Assembly: GCA_905203995.1 (NCBI GenBank)
Contig: CAJKXZ010000001.1
Coordinates: forward strand, 211,096-275,095
Origin: an uncultured Methanomassiliicoccus sp.
GTDB lineage: Archaea; Thermoplasmatota; Thermoplasmata; Methanomassiliicoccales; Methanomassiliicoccaceae
Direction of reading: 5' to 3'
DNA: 64,000 bases
Below, in pieces: positions 9,262 through 18,700 of this stretch (positions are counted from its first letter, which is position 1; each line of letters opens with the position of its first letter). The notes beneath the pieces were generated by a model. That model ran no database searches, was not told where the DNA came from, and saw nothing but the letters and a program-made list of their open reading frames with translations. The translations under genes and the position numbers were made by a program.

Positions 9262-10160
9262 TTGCTGGCGTCAAATAATTCCTGCAGTCCTTCTTCCAAG
9301 GTAATGGATGTGTGGAAATCCAGCAAGTCTCTGGCTAACTGCACATCCGCTACCGAATAACGAATATCGGCATTTCGCGGCTCTCCATGTTGGATCTCAA
9401 TCTTGTTGGAGGCAAGCTTTGCCACTTTTTTAGCAAGATCTTCAATACTTACAGCTTGTCCCGACCCGCAGTTAAACGTGACTCCGCTGACCTCGGATTC
9501 CAGAGCAGTGTAAATCATCTTAGAGACATCCTGTGCATGAAGAAAATCTCTAGTTTGTTGACCGTCGCCGTTGATAATGATTGGTTTATTGTGCGCAGCA
9601 CAATCAATAAATTTTGAAATAACTCCCGAATAGGGACTGTCGACCTCTGCCCGTGGTGAATAAAAATTAAACGGTCTGATGATCACGGTCTGCAGGCCGT
9701 AAGTGTTCTCAAACATCCTGACATAATTTTCAGCAGCAAGTTTACTGGTGCCGTATACGGAAAGTGGGTTGACGGGATGTAACTCATTCACCGGTGTACT
9801 GAGTGGATTGCCATAGACGGCGGCACTGGAAATAAAAATGAATTTCTTAACTTTCGCGGCGATTGCCGCTTTAAGTACAGAAACTGTACCCATGACATTG
9901 ATATCGACATCGTACAAAGGATCTTCTAAGGACTTTTGAACTGAAACCTGGGCAGCAGTATGAATAACTGCCTCTGCTCCCTGCAGCTGAGCAATCATTT
10001 CGGAAGTATCTCTAATATCGGTGATCTGCACCTTGCCCTCGGCACTTTGATGTCTGGGTGTAACAAGATCGACACCCCATGCCTCATGATTTCTAAGTTC
10101 TGCTTCTTCAAAAAGGTAAGAACTAAGTTGCCCAGAGGCACCAGTTATCAAAATATTCAT
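9225..10160 (-). CDS. NAD-dependent sugar-nucleotide epimerase/dehydratase
   Basis: Extended short-chain dehydrogenase of 311 residues, similar to UDP-glucose 4-epimerase. It has the NAD-binding GASGQLSS (about residues 7-14), the catalytic Ser region FISSAAVYG, and the active-site YxxxK as YGTSK (about 136-140). Substrate is probably a UDP- or GDP-sugar; the exact sugar cannot be read from sequence. A polysaccharide flippase gene starts 500 bases away, which supports a role in surface glycan synthesis. Confidence 0.9.
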   Translation of the reverse strand: MNILITGASGQLSSYLFEEAELRNHEAWGVDLVTPRHQSAEGKVQITDIRDTSEMIAQLQGAEAVIHTAAQVSVQKSLEDPLYDVDINVMGTVSVLKAAIAAKVKKFIFISSAAVYGNPLSTPVNELHPVNPLSVYGTSKLAAENYVRMFENTYGLQTVIIRPFNFYSPRAEVDSPYSGVISKFIDCAAHNKPIIINGDGQQTRDFLHAQDVSKMIYTALESEVSGVTFNCGSGQAVSIEDLAKKVAKLASNKIEIQHGEPRNADIRYSVADVQLARDLLDFHTSITLEEGLQELFDASNQLSAKISMSMQ

Positions 10161-10322
10161 AGCACTATCTTTCTACCACTGAATAAAAAAAAGTTCCTAT
10201 TTTGCAAGCTTAACTCGTTTCCCTTCATTTCTCCTTGTTCACTCATTTAATTTCCAGAACAATGGAGGACACCCTCCTAAACTTTAGATACTTTAATTAT
10301 ATCGCCCTACTGGGGATGAAAA

Positions 10323-10520
10323 GTGATTGAGATTGGAATTACTGAGCTAGTGATCATCATTGCCGCGATCATCATTATCATTGCGTTGATCAAGGCGGTT
10401 TTTGTCCTGATACCCCCGGCGATCGCCGCTGTCATTGTCTGGTTTGTGATGGAAGACTATACTTACGCCATCGTCGCGTTTGTAGTGATTCTGGTGCTAT
10501 CAATTTTATTTAAAAAATAA
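10323..10520 (+). CDS. Small hydrophobic membrane protein, 65 aa
   Basis: Two membrane segments (about residues 7-29 and 30-62, rich in Ile and Val) make up nearly the entire chain. The start is GTG with GGGGAT about 6 bases upstream. Unknown function. It sits between the epimerase and the flippase. Confidence 0.6.
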   Translation: MIEIGITELVIIIAAIIIIIALIKAVFVLIPPAIAAVIVWFVMEDYTYAIVAFVVILVLSILFKK

Positions 10521-10605
10521 ATTTCTTTCTTTTCTTAAAGTCTTTTATTTTTGAAGGCTGGATGTTGGGCCACATCGCTCTTTGAGTTATTTCTGGCCTA
10601 TAATA

Positions 10606-10616
10606 TTTTTTAAATA
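10606..10616 (+). promoter_or_regulatory. Probable TATA box of the flippase gene
   Basis: TTTTTAAATAC resembles the archaeal TATA consensus and lies about 38 bases before the ATG at 10654, which leaves room for a short leader. Judged by eye only. Confidence 0.35.
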
Positions 10617-10653
10617 CTCGACGCTCCAAAGTCTTACAAAACGGACGGGGATC

Positions 10654-12108
10654 ATGGGCTTAGCGAGGAATGTAGCAAAGAACACGATAGCGATGGGCTC
10701 GGTACAACTTGCCAGCCAACTATCAACCTTCATCTTATCAGTGTTTTTGCAGCTTTATCTGGGTAACAGCTATGGAATTTATTCTTATGCATTCTCTTTG
10801 GCTTCGCTTATTTTCATCATTGCTGATTTTGGTCTCAATTTCCAAACGGTTGTTGATGTTGCTCCCCATCGTGAAGTTGCCTCTCAGTACCTTACTAACA
10901 CCATCTTTTTGCGGATGATTTTGGGCACTATTGGCATGGCTGTAACCCTGATTGTGATTGCCGTATCTAATCTTGGTTATGAGACCAATCTGGCGATTCT
11001 CATCATTGCCTTAAGTACTGCCTTTAACTGGATTTCACAATCCTTTACGGCGATGCTCTCTGCTTTTGAGCAGATGCATTATATTATGTACACTACACTG
11101 GTGGAACGCTGTTTTACAACATCCGTTGCCATTGTTGCTTTATTTTTAGGCTACAGATTGGAAATAATCATTCTGATTGTACTCATCGGCTCTATTCTAA
11201 ATGTCTTCCTGAGCTGGGCGGTCACTTCCAAATATATCGTCAAACCCGCTAAAAAACCCAATCTCCAGCAATCGGCTACTCAGTTAAAAACCGCTATTCC
11301 TTACGCGGCGTCGGGAGTTTTAAACACCTCGATGTACTCCTTAAATGCCGTTATTATCTGGAACGTCATTCTGTGGACTGGTGGAAGTGCTGTTTACGCC
11401 GCCCACGATACCGCCCTGTATAATCTGTCATTTAACGTTATTGTTGCTTTAATCACGATTCCTACTGTCCTGATGACGGCCTTGATGCCGGCGATTTCTC
11501 GCTTGTACAGAACTTCTTCTGATCTTACTAAACTCACTCAGCAAAAAGTGATGAAATACATGTTTGCGCTGGGTATTCCCTTGGCGATCGGGGGAATCAT
11601 CCTCGCTAAAGATATCATATCTCTGATATACTCACCTGAGTTTATCGATTCTTACCAGATCTTTGCTGTTCTTGCTCCGGTCATTGCTATTAGTTATTTT
11701 GGGACCGGGATTGGAGGTGTCTTAGCTTCTGCTGGTCTTATTAATTACAATACGCTTTCTGCTGCTATTGGGGCTGGTGTAAATGCTATTCTCTGTGTGG
11801 TTTTAGTACCCTTTTATGGTGCTATCGGGGCTGCCGCTGCCTTCACCATTGCTTATGTGGCGATTGTTGTCTCCGGAGAACGCTTCATGGCGCACAAGGT
11901 CTTCTCAGTCGACATCCGGGATATAATCGTAAAACCGATTATTGCTGCTGTGGTAATGGGTATTGTTCTTTTGATCCTGCCTCATACTTCACTAATTGTT
12001 TCCCTGCTGGTGGGCGCTATTTCATACTTCAGCGTATTCCTCATTCTGGGTGGTTTGAACAAAGATGATCGTGAAATTCTCAAGAGAGTTATGAAAAAAG
12101 GCGTCTAA
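10654..12108 (+). CDS. Oligosaccharide flippase (Wzx-like, MOP superfamily)
   Basis: Integral membrane transporter of 484 residues with about 12-14 hydrophobic segments, of the polysaccharide biosynthesis/MATE-related superfamily that moves lipid-linked glycans across the membrane. It begins MGLARNVAKNTIAMGSVQL, a typical amphipathic Wzx start. The ATG at 10654 has GGGGATC directly upstream and follows a TATA-like box, so I prefer it to the earlier in-frame ATG at 10582, which would add 24 non-homologous-looking residues. Together with the epimerase at 9225 it suggests S-layer or surface glycan assembly. Confidence 0.88.
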   Translation: MGLARNVAKNTIAMGSVQLASQLSTFILSVFLQLYLGNSYGIYSYAFSLASLIFIIADFGLNFQTVVDVAPHREVASQYLTNTIFLRMILGTIGMAVTLIVIAVSNLGYETNLAILIIALSTAFNWISQSFTAMLSAFEQMHYIMYTTLVERCFTTSVAIVALFLGYRLEIIILIVLIGSILNVFLSWAVTSKYIVKPAKKPNLQQSATQLKTAIPYAASGVLNTSMYSLNAVIIWNVILWTGGSAVYAAHDTALYNLSFNVIVALITIPTVLMTALMPAISRLYRTSSDLTKLTQQKVMKYMFALGIPLAIGGIILAKDIISLIYSPEFIDSYQIFAVLAPVIAISYFGTGIGGVLASAGLINYNTLSAAIGAGVNAILCVVLVPFYGAIGAAAAFTIAYVAIVVSGERFMAHKVFSVDIRDIIVKPIIAAVVMGIVLLILPHTSLIVSLLVGAISYFSVFLILGGLNKDDREILKRVMKKGV

Positions 12109-12151
12109 ACTTTAATTAGTGGTAGTTTACAAAACACATTACAGGTGTAAT

Positions 12152-12469
12152 ATGTCTAAATCAGAAACTCTTGTTGAAACAAGGCCCTTGGAGATTGGTG
12201 AAGTCGAAGAGAAAAATGTGGTCTCCGCAGATGGCAGAATTCTTGGTAAATTAACGGGCATGTGGATCAACACTTCAACCTGGGACGTCGAACATCTCAT
12301 TGTGGAAGTCGAAAAAGACGTAGCCGAAATGTTAGATTTAAAAAAGAAAATGTTGAAAGGAACTAAAACTGCACTCCCGGTGAGGTATGTGGAAGTAGTT
12401 TCCGATGTGGTGAAACTCAATTCCACAATTGAGGAGCTTAGCGGTTCCCTTTCAGAATCTAAAGTTTAA
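12152..12469 (+). CDS. PRC-barrel domain protein (single barrel)
   Basis: Protein of 105 residues. A PRC-barrel occupies about residues 12-95: the sequence EEKNVVSADGRILGKLTGMWINTSTW and the C-terminal strand VRYVEVVSDVVKLN are typical. The ATG at 12152 is preferred to the GTG at 12119 because GGTG lies 4 bases before it and homology begins after it. It ends two bases before the convergent ZIP gene. Function is unknown. Confidence 0.78.
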   Translation: MSKSETLVETRPLEIGEVEEKNVVSADGRILGKLTGMWINTSTWDVEHLIVEVEKDVAEMLDLKKKMLKGTKTALPVRYVEVVSDVVKLNSTIEELSGSLSESKV

Positions 12470-12471
12470 AG

Positions 12472-13272
12472 TTAATGAGTATGGGCCTCTCCAGTAAGCA
12501 TGTTGATGATGAAGATCAGAAGGATACCGATAACTACCAGCGCATAGGACTTGTAATTGCTGTGCTTTTCATGGAATGCTTCTGGAAGCAGGTCATAGAT
12601 ACCCACGAAGGTAAATGTTCCACCAGCTAACGCCATCAAGATACCAATGGGTGCCGCTTCCACCAAATCGACCACAAAGTAAGAGGCAATTGCGGCAATA
12701 GGTGTGATCAAGCTGAACAAAGCCACATTGATTAAACCCTGTTTACGAGGGATATCTGCTAAGCAGAAGGTGGTTGACAGTGAAAAGAGATCGATTGCTT
12801 TGTGGGCTAAGATCGCAATAAAAACAACTGCACCCAACTCAGAATTGTATTCCGAAGCAACAATGGCCGCACCTAATGCTAAGCCATCTACTGCTGAATG
12901 AATGCCTAATCCTGTAAAGGCAGCCATTGAAGTGAGTTTGTGTTTGTGCTCATTCGTATGATTGTGACATTTTTTCTCATGACGTTCTTTGATGATGATC
13001 TCAATCATCAGCAGCACTACGAATCCAATCATTACCCACATCAGTGCGGAAGAGATTGCATCGTGGGGGTCGCCACCTTCTTCAAGAATGGTATTGATCG
13101 CTTCTGGAATCAAAATCAAAAAGCTTGCACCGATGAATACACCAGCACTGATGGCCACGAAATAATGAAGATTTGATGAGCTCCATTTACGCAGATACGG
13201 CAACGCTCCGCCTATTAAAGAAATGATAATTATTGCTAATATGTAGACTGCTAGTTCGACTAGTGTACTCAT
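12472..13272 (-). CDS. ZIP-family divalent metal transporter
   Basis: Metal-ion uptake protein of 266 residues. About eight transmembrane helices are visible. Between helices 3 and 4 lies a histidine-rich loop (ERHEKKCHNHTNEHKHK). Helix 4 carries the metal-site pattern HSAVDGLALGA, and helix 5 carries HKAIDLFSL, which are ZIP signatures. Likely substrates are zinc, iron or manganese. I chose ATG at 13272, seven codons after the longest ORF start, because a TGATC sequence precedes it. A His-rich small protein and MntP are nearby, forming a metal-homeostasis neighbourhood. Confidence 0.93.
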   Translation of the reverse strand: MSTLVELAVYILAIIIISLIGGALPYLRKWSSSNLHYFVAISAGVFIGASFLILIPEAINTILEEGGDPHDAISSALMWVMIGFVVLLMIEIIIKERHEKKCHNHTNEHKHKLTSMAAFTGLGIHSAVDGLALGAAIVASEYNSELGAVVFIAILAHKAIDLFSLSTTFCLADIPRKQGLINVALFSLITPIAAIASYFVVDLVEAAPIGILMALAGGTFTFVGIYDLLPEAFHEKHSNYKSYALVVIGILLIFIINMLTGEAHTH

Positions 13273-13384
13273 CGTGATCAAGCAACGAATCATGACATAT
13301 TATTAAAAACTTTAGTATTTCTTAATAAAGTCTTTACCGTGTTTAAGTCTTGACACTATGACATATCTCATCAGCCATCAACCA

Positions 13385-13621
13385 ATTGCGGGGGCTGCTG
13401 ACCCGCTGCCAGTAGTTTCCTGGGCGGTCCATAGGTCTGATTAATCCCCTCAAAGATTAACAAGAATGAACTTAGAATCTAGTTATGGCTTATCATGTAT
13501 ATCATCTTCGTGAGTTAGCTCAGCGGTTGTGTAGTGATCTTGATATGAGCAATCTGCACTAGCTCTCCAACTCATCCGGATAGGTGCCCATAGCTCGTTA
13601 CCCTTTGTCCCTAATCTTTTT
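13385..13621 (+). ncRNA. Candidate structured noncoding RNA, unassigned
   Basis: This gap has no credible ORF but has strong foldable elements. At 13390-13449, GGGG pairs with CCCC around an inner hairpin in which GACC(c)GC(tg)CCAG pairs with CTGGGCGGTC. At 13510-13575, GTGAGTT pairs with AACTCAT, AGCT with AGCT and GTGTAG with CTGCAC. The second element pairs through G-U wobble on the plus strand but would have A-C mismatches on the minus strand, which favours a plus-strand RNA. A TCTTTTT run at 13615-13621 could end it. It lacks the GGAAGG-AGCA signature of SRP RNA and the conserved regions of RNase P RNA that I know. Confidence 0.35.
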
Positions 13622-13687
13622 ATGCACGAGCGCTATGCAGTATTACTTTTAGTGATTTTAATTTATAATATTAATGAATAAATATTT

Positions 13688-13707
13688 ACTAACTCTTACG
13701 AGTTAGT
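13688..13707 (-). terminator. Hairpin after the His-rich gene
   Basis: ACTAACTC-TTAC-GAGTTAGT, a perfect 8-bp stem with a 4-nt loop, lies 16 bases past the stop of the minus-strand His-rich gene. An AT-rich sequence follows. It probably marks the transcript end. Confidence 0.4.
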
Positions 13708-13722
13708 TCAGTTTCATCGCTA

Positions 13723-13950
13723 TTAGTGTTTGTGATCATGCACCTCATCATCATGATCATGAGCTTCATCGCTATGTTCATGAGTATGGGTTATGCTACC
13801 ATGTAGATGCTCATGCGTATGTCTGGTCCCATCATCATGTATGTGTTCATGAGTATGGACCAGCTCCCCGTGTTGATGTTCATGGATATGGGGATTAGCA
13901 TGTTCATGACCATGATTGTGCGACAATTCTTTGTATGAACCCTCAGTCAT
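13723..13950 (-). CDS. Histidine-rich metal-binding protein, 75 aa
   Basis: About one-third of the residues are histidine, mostly as HxH and HEH triplets spaced in a loose repeat (HIHEHQHGEL-HTHEHIHDDG-HTHEHLHGS-HTHEHSDEAHDHDDE). There is no cysteine and no signal peptide. Such tails and small proteins (Hpn-like proteins, HypB and SlyD His-rich regions) bind nickel or zinc reversibly, so cytoplasmic metal storage or chaperoning is likely. It lies upstream of the ZIP transporter on the same strand with the structured region between them. The metal is not known. Confidence 0.75.
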   Translation of the reverse strand: MTEGSYKELSHNHGHEHANPHIHEHQHGELVHTHEHIHDDGTRHTHEHLHGSITHTHEHSDEAHDHDDEVHDHKH

Positions 13951-13994
13951 ACTGGTTTTGTTTGGAACAGGCTGTATTTATATTTTACATCCTC

Positions 13995-14369
13995 TTATTC
14001 TCTCCCCCAGACGTCTGATGGAAGTCCTTCGTACATTCTCAACATCTCTTCATCATCTGAATCATGAGATTCCATACTCGCTAATCTGATGACTTGATCG
14101 GTCTTCAACATCCAGTAGTGAATCCTCCACATTTTTCCTTTTTTCAGATGAACTTCTTCTTCCATCGTGGTGAGAAGTCCCTCTTCTTCCAACATGTAGA
14201 AGATATCTCTGTCCTCCGAAGCTAATCGATTATCGATAACAGAACCTGCATATCCAAAGAAACTAGCAACATATTCTGCAAGCTTCTTGAGGTCTTCTTC
14301 CTCCATGCCTTTTTTTCCAAGAGTGTTCTTTAAAGCTAATTCTATTTCGGTTAATGATGCTACTGCCAT
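13995..14369 (-). CDS. Conserved archaeal hypothetical protein, 124 aa
   Basis: Acidic, helical protein without membrane segments. An N-terminal part (LTEIELALKNTLGKKGMEEE) is followed by a winged-helix-like pattern, FYMLEEEGLLTTMEEEVHL then KMWRIHYWML. It resembles small DUF6015-type archaeal proteins, an assignment from memory and unverified. The start ATG has no strong ribosome site. Function unknown. Confidence 0.65.
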   Translation of the reverse strand: MAVASLTEIELALKNTLGKKGMEEEDLKKLAEYVASFFGYAGSVIDNRLASEDRDIFYMLEEEGLLTTMEEEVHLKKGKMWRIHYWMLKTDQVIRLASMESHDSDDEEMLRMYEGLPSDVWGRE

Positions 14370-14572
14370 GCTTCATTGATTTCTAATTAGGGCATAGATA
14401 TATTTTTTCATTAAAGTATACTATTGTAAAATGTGACAATTAGTGTACTGGCTAACATTATTTTTATCAAAATTCTATTTTTTCATCTTCAAAATTTAAA
14501 TTTGAATAGATATAACAATAATTAATTACAAAATTTAGATATAATGATATCGCCTCATTCTCTGTGATATCT

Positions 14573-15058
14573 ATGACATTAAGGTGTGATACTAAAATCT
14601 ACCTGTTCGAAGAGAAAAAGCCATGGAACACCAATATTGCCGTCAGAAATGAAATTAACAATGGAAAACGAATTTTGTATGTTTCCAAAGTTCCTTTGCC
14701 GATTTTAAAATCACAGCTGGACGCTCCTGATCACTTGATCAATTTAAAATGGTTCTCGGCCAGACCAGAACCGGATTGCGTTTCACCGCTGAATGTAGAA
14801 GCACTTAGTAGGACAATAAAGGAGTTTATTAGTCACGGTCCAAACGGCGTGATTGTCCTCAACGGCATCGATGTGATGAGCAACTGGACGTACTTTAGTA
14901 AGATCTACGCCACCCTACAGAATATCAAACAGATCGTCAGTCAGAACGACCATACACTCATCATCACAATTGATCCTACCTCAATTGATGCTCGTAAATT
15001 GCATCTGCTAGAAACACTCGTTGATAAAATAGTGTCTAAAAAATCAAAAAGTATTTAA
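14573..15058 (+). CDS. DUF835-type protein
   Basis: Protein of 161 residues with the layout of the archaeal DUF835 domain. This is a Rossmann-like or P-loop-like fold without a Walker motif: an N-terminal strand with a GKRILYVSK turn, the central NGVIVLNGIDVMSNW strand-helix, then NDHTLIITIDPTSIDARKLHLLE. DUF835 proteins are often linked to signalling in Thermoplasmata and methanogens. The start is ATG 14573 with GTGAT 4 bases upstream, rather than the GTG at 14564. Confidence 0.75.
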   Translation: MTLRCDTKIYLFEEKKPWNTNIAVRNEINNGKRILYVSKVPLPILKSQLDAPDHLINLKWFSARPEPDCVSPLNVEALSRTIKEFISHGPNGVIVLNGIDVMSNWTYFSKIYATLQNIKQIVSQNDHTLIITIDPTSIDARKLHLLETLVDKIVSKKSKSI

Positions 15059-15070
15059 TTTAAGTATTTG

Positions 15071-15108
15071 GTGCATATTAGATACTAATTAGTGCAGATT
15101 AGGTACCA
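15071..15108. repeat. Two 17-bp imperfect direct repeats, 21-bp period
   Basis: GTGCATATTAGATACTA (15071-15087) and GTGCAGATTAGGTACCA (15092-15108) match at 14 of 17 positions. The 21-bp period, two helical turns, would place them on the same face of DNA. They lie between the ends of two convergent genes. Confidence 0.5.
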
Positions 15109-15154
15109 TATCCTGGTAAATTTAAAAGGCGTCATTATGTCTTTGAGTTAATCG

Positions 15155-15709
15155 TCATATGGCGCCGATGCCCTCTAAAAGCACTTTCAAACCAATGAGT
15201 ATCAAAACAATGCCACCAAAGATCTCTGCCCATGACTGAAATCTCATGCCAAAAAAGCTACCTGATTTAACACCGATGTAAGAAATAATGAAAGTAATCA
15301 GGCCGATGACGATTACGGCTGGAATTAAACTAACATTTACAAATGAGAAAGAGATGCCTACTGCTAGCGAATCAATGCTGGTGGCAATAGAAAGCACAAT
15401 TAAATTTTTAAAATCCAGACCTTTGCCAGTATCTTTCTCTTCTCGGGATTGTTTAATCATCCGCAATCCAAGGATAATCAACAATGCGGCGGCTATAAAG
15501 TAACTAAATGATTCGATAAAGCCATGAAAACTCTCACCAATGTAGTAACCAATTATGGGCATCAGGGCTTGGAAGCCGCCGAAAAAGAGGGCAACAATGG
15601 CTGCTTCTTTTACAGTCGTCTTTTTTAGAGTGATACCTTTGCAGATGGCAACCGCAAAAGCATCCATGGACAAACCGATGGCTATCAGAATGAGCTCAAT
15701 AAGATTCAT
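15155..15709 (-). CDS. mntP: MntP-like manganese efflux pump
   Basis: Six-helix inner-membrane protein of 184 residues. The two inverted halves each carry the conserved acidic motif: LSMDAFAVAICKG in helix 1 and TSIDSLAVGISF in helix 4. These acidic residues are known to be needed for manganese export in bacterial MntP. The ATG at 15709 follows GTGGGTTACT and is preferred over the in-frame start four codons earlier. No Mn-responsive riboswitch was seen upstream. Confidence 0.93.
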   Translation of the reverse strand: MNLIELILIAIGLSMDAFAVAICKGITLKKTTVKEAAIVALFFGGFQALMPIIGYYIGESFHGFIESFSYFIAAALLIILGLRMIKQSREEKDTGKGLDFKNLIVLSIATSIDSLAVGISFSFVNVSLIPAVIVIGLITFIISYIGVKSGSFFGMRFQSWAEIFGGIVLILIGLKVLLEGIGAI

Positions 15710-15762
15710 AGTAACCCACAAGCTGGTCGGTGCTTACGGTCATACATCATTGCACACATCAC

Positions 15763-18700
15763 TTACATGAAATCGGTGAGCTTACACTTTTTAATTTTAT
15801 CTGATTGGAATAGTGAATTCATTGATTCTTCAACGATTGCTATCCGTTGCTGCGTATAGGCGTCGAGATCAAATCTTTCGCTAATCTCTTTCGCAATCTC
15901 CAAGTATTTTTTAACACTTTTTTCATGCACTGTTAGCGTTAAGCTGTTTCCGCAGTAACAACGCCCAATCAGCGGAACCCGTCGATATTTGGCATTGCAT
16001 TTGGTACAGCGCAGAGTTTGTGAAGAGAAACTCTTCAAATTACCAATCATGTCGGGTAAGAAGTGCTTAGTAATGACGCGGTGAGCCACATCCTGTGCAT
16101 TCACGGCTCGTACTTTGCGGGCAATCTCAAGCTGCGCATTCATCTTATCGATCATCGTTTCTAAAGTTTTATAGGCTGATTCGGCGGGGCCCGCTGAAAT
16201 ATTGGAGGTGTCGTGTGTATAGCCAAAGCCTTCATACTGGAGTGACGAACCAATCCTAGCGGCAACCGTATCCATTATTTTCTCAATTTCTTTAGGATGC
16301 TTGTATTCCATCGTTGCCTGATAAAACTCTAATGGGTACTCCCACAATACATCGATGTTATGTGCTTCTTTATCAATTTCATTAGGATCCAGTCTCGTTG
16401 TGAGAACTAATGGTGCATCCATCAGCCCTCCTCTGCGATCAGGTAAGAATGATCTGGAAAAGTTGATCAGACCGTCTAGTAACAAGATAACTGAATCTTC
16501 ATCACCATCGGCATTACGCCTTTTAGAGGCATGAAAGAAAGGATGGCCGTAACCAACATTTGATCTTGTGTAACCGATCAAACGGCAGAGAATACCACCA
16601 GAAGTGTGCGGCGCCAAACCGATCGTCAATTGTCCGATCAAATCCTCTTTTGTTTCAGCGTTGTAGAAACTTTCCATGCCGTAATGTCTTTCCAACATGG
16701 TATCAATGAATTTTGATACCTTGACCAGATAATTTCCACAGCCGACCGAGGGGATGATATCCTGCACACGCAGTTCGCATACCTGATCGCCGCTGGTCAG
16801 CTCATTCCCGAAAGCGTCAACTTCATAGCCCAATTCCTTGGCTTTCTCAACACTTAGACCGATCTCATTCGGTCGGAAGTGGGTGACGGGGACATCGGTC
16901 ATATCATAGCGGATGGTACCGTCTTTGAAAACAAACAGTCCATTGGCCGCCCGCAGTATGCCCTTTTCTAAGGCCTCAGGGGTCTTATTGTGGGACATCA
17001 TTCCCTGCACACCTTTTATTTCGGGCGCCGGGAAAATGTTCACTCTTTTAAGTGCATCTGAGAGTATGTTCGGCAATTCTATTTTTTGTGCAGTGGGTTC
17101 GCTAGTCGGTATCGTATGTCCGCCGCATTCGGGACATCCACAGAAATAGGTATTCCGACCGCAGACTGTACACTGCCGCACGCCGACCTCTACTTCAATC
17201 GATCGATTTCTCACCGCTACGGAAACAAGACGCTGCATACCGCCGTTTTGACCTAAGGGGAAGAGAGCGTGTGGCGGTGGTTTCATTTCTCTTTCCTTAG
17301 CTTTTTCCGGCCGGCCCATTCTCGCTCCAATTCTGGTTACCGCCCGTGCTCTGACTTCAATGCCCATGGCCTGAGAGACTGCCCGTAGGGTGTCTGAGGA
17401 AAAGGCCCGCTCTTCTTCTTCACCAGGATCAGCCAGCGGTGATTTTTCAACGATCTTTCCTTCGCTAACGCCTAGACCTAAACCTTCCAACAAGGGCATT
17501 GTGTAAAAATCAATGACGATCTTGCCATCTTCGATGGTGTGTAAGGCTCCTAGGGTCTCTAAGGTCCTTTTTGGAAAGTTCTCTCGCGGCAGAATTAACT
17601 TTCCCTCAGCATAGCTGCCGGTTTTAAGAATCTCTGCGCGGAGTTCACTGAGATTGGCAATCGTCTCATCATACCAGAAAAGATTGAATTTAGGATGAAG
17701 CGGTACATCATATGTCCTGGCAATTTCTTTGGCCCGCTCATATGTAGGATCTTCCCAATCTTCAGGAAGTTCGTTGCATTTTGCTCTTAATTCGACCTTA
17801 TACCATTCAATGGAGTAAGCTCCCGGTGCCAGAACATGGTTGTTTTCCATGAACTCACCATAAGGCAAAAGCACTTCGCCCAGATCGATAATTTCATCAA
17901 TGTCCTTTCTGATCTTACGAACTTCTTCGGGAGTCTCTGGTTGAATGAGATCACCGTTTTTCATAAGCAGAATCGGACCCTCGATTTGATCACAGGGAGT
18001 AACTGCCCCGGCTTTACCCGGTCGTTCAATTTTAATCTGAGTACCGATGGCAAGGAAATCATCCAGTGCGAACATAGTACTGGGATGAATCGCTAAAGCA
18101 GCTAGACCCGTTGTCCGGCCTCGCCCGTAGCGCAGCCGCAATCCGCCGGCAGTCGAAGGGTGGCCAATAACCGGTCTTCCGGCCACCATGTCTTTGAGGA
18201 ATTTGGAATCAGGAACGATACCTTTAGTCTCTTTACCACCAGAAACCTCTGCTTCATGGTGCTGTTTCCATTTGAGGTACTCATCGATAAATTCCCAGCC
18301 GTCAATGCCCAGCTTTTTAACGTGTTTCTGAATCTTCGGGGCTTTCAGACACATACCTTCGGCAATAACCAGACAGGCACCGCCTCGGACTTGATTGGTC
18401 TCAATTCGCGGAAGATCTCGGAAACCGGATATCTCCATTTTTTCAGTACCTTCACCGTCAACGCACACCGGGCAGGAACGGGCAATGATCTCAATCTCTT
18501 CATTTCCCGGACAATACTGCAGATGCTGGCATTGACGATATAAGGGAATTTCTTCCTTGAAACGCTGAACTTCCGATTCCGTGGGCTGGTATTTGCCCAG
18601 TCCTAACTCTCTTCGGACCACGTCACCGATGAGCACACTTAAAGCTTGACCAGTTCCACCGGCAGCACGAATAGGGCCGGCAAAAGAGAGTGAAAGATAC

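Noticed and set aside
13510..13576. tRNA-like start GTGAGTTAGCTCAGCGGTTG with a complementary AACTCAT
   Set aside because: It has a 7-bp acceptor-like stem and a D-arm-like motif, but the D-loop would be over 20 bases and there is no T-loop (GGTTCRA) or plausible anticodon arm.
13385..13621. SRP RNA or RNase P RNA
   Set aside because: No GGAAGG...AGCA asymmetric loop and no GAGGAAAGUC/ACAGAA elements were found on either strand.
13294..13722. Metal riboswitch in front of the ZIP gene
   Set aside because: On the minus strand the folds lose two pairs, and none of the motifs of Mn, NiCo, Mg or cobalamin riboswitches are present.
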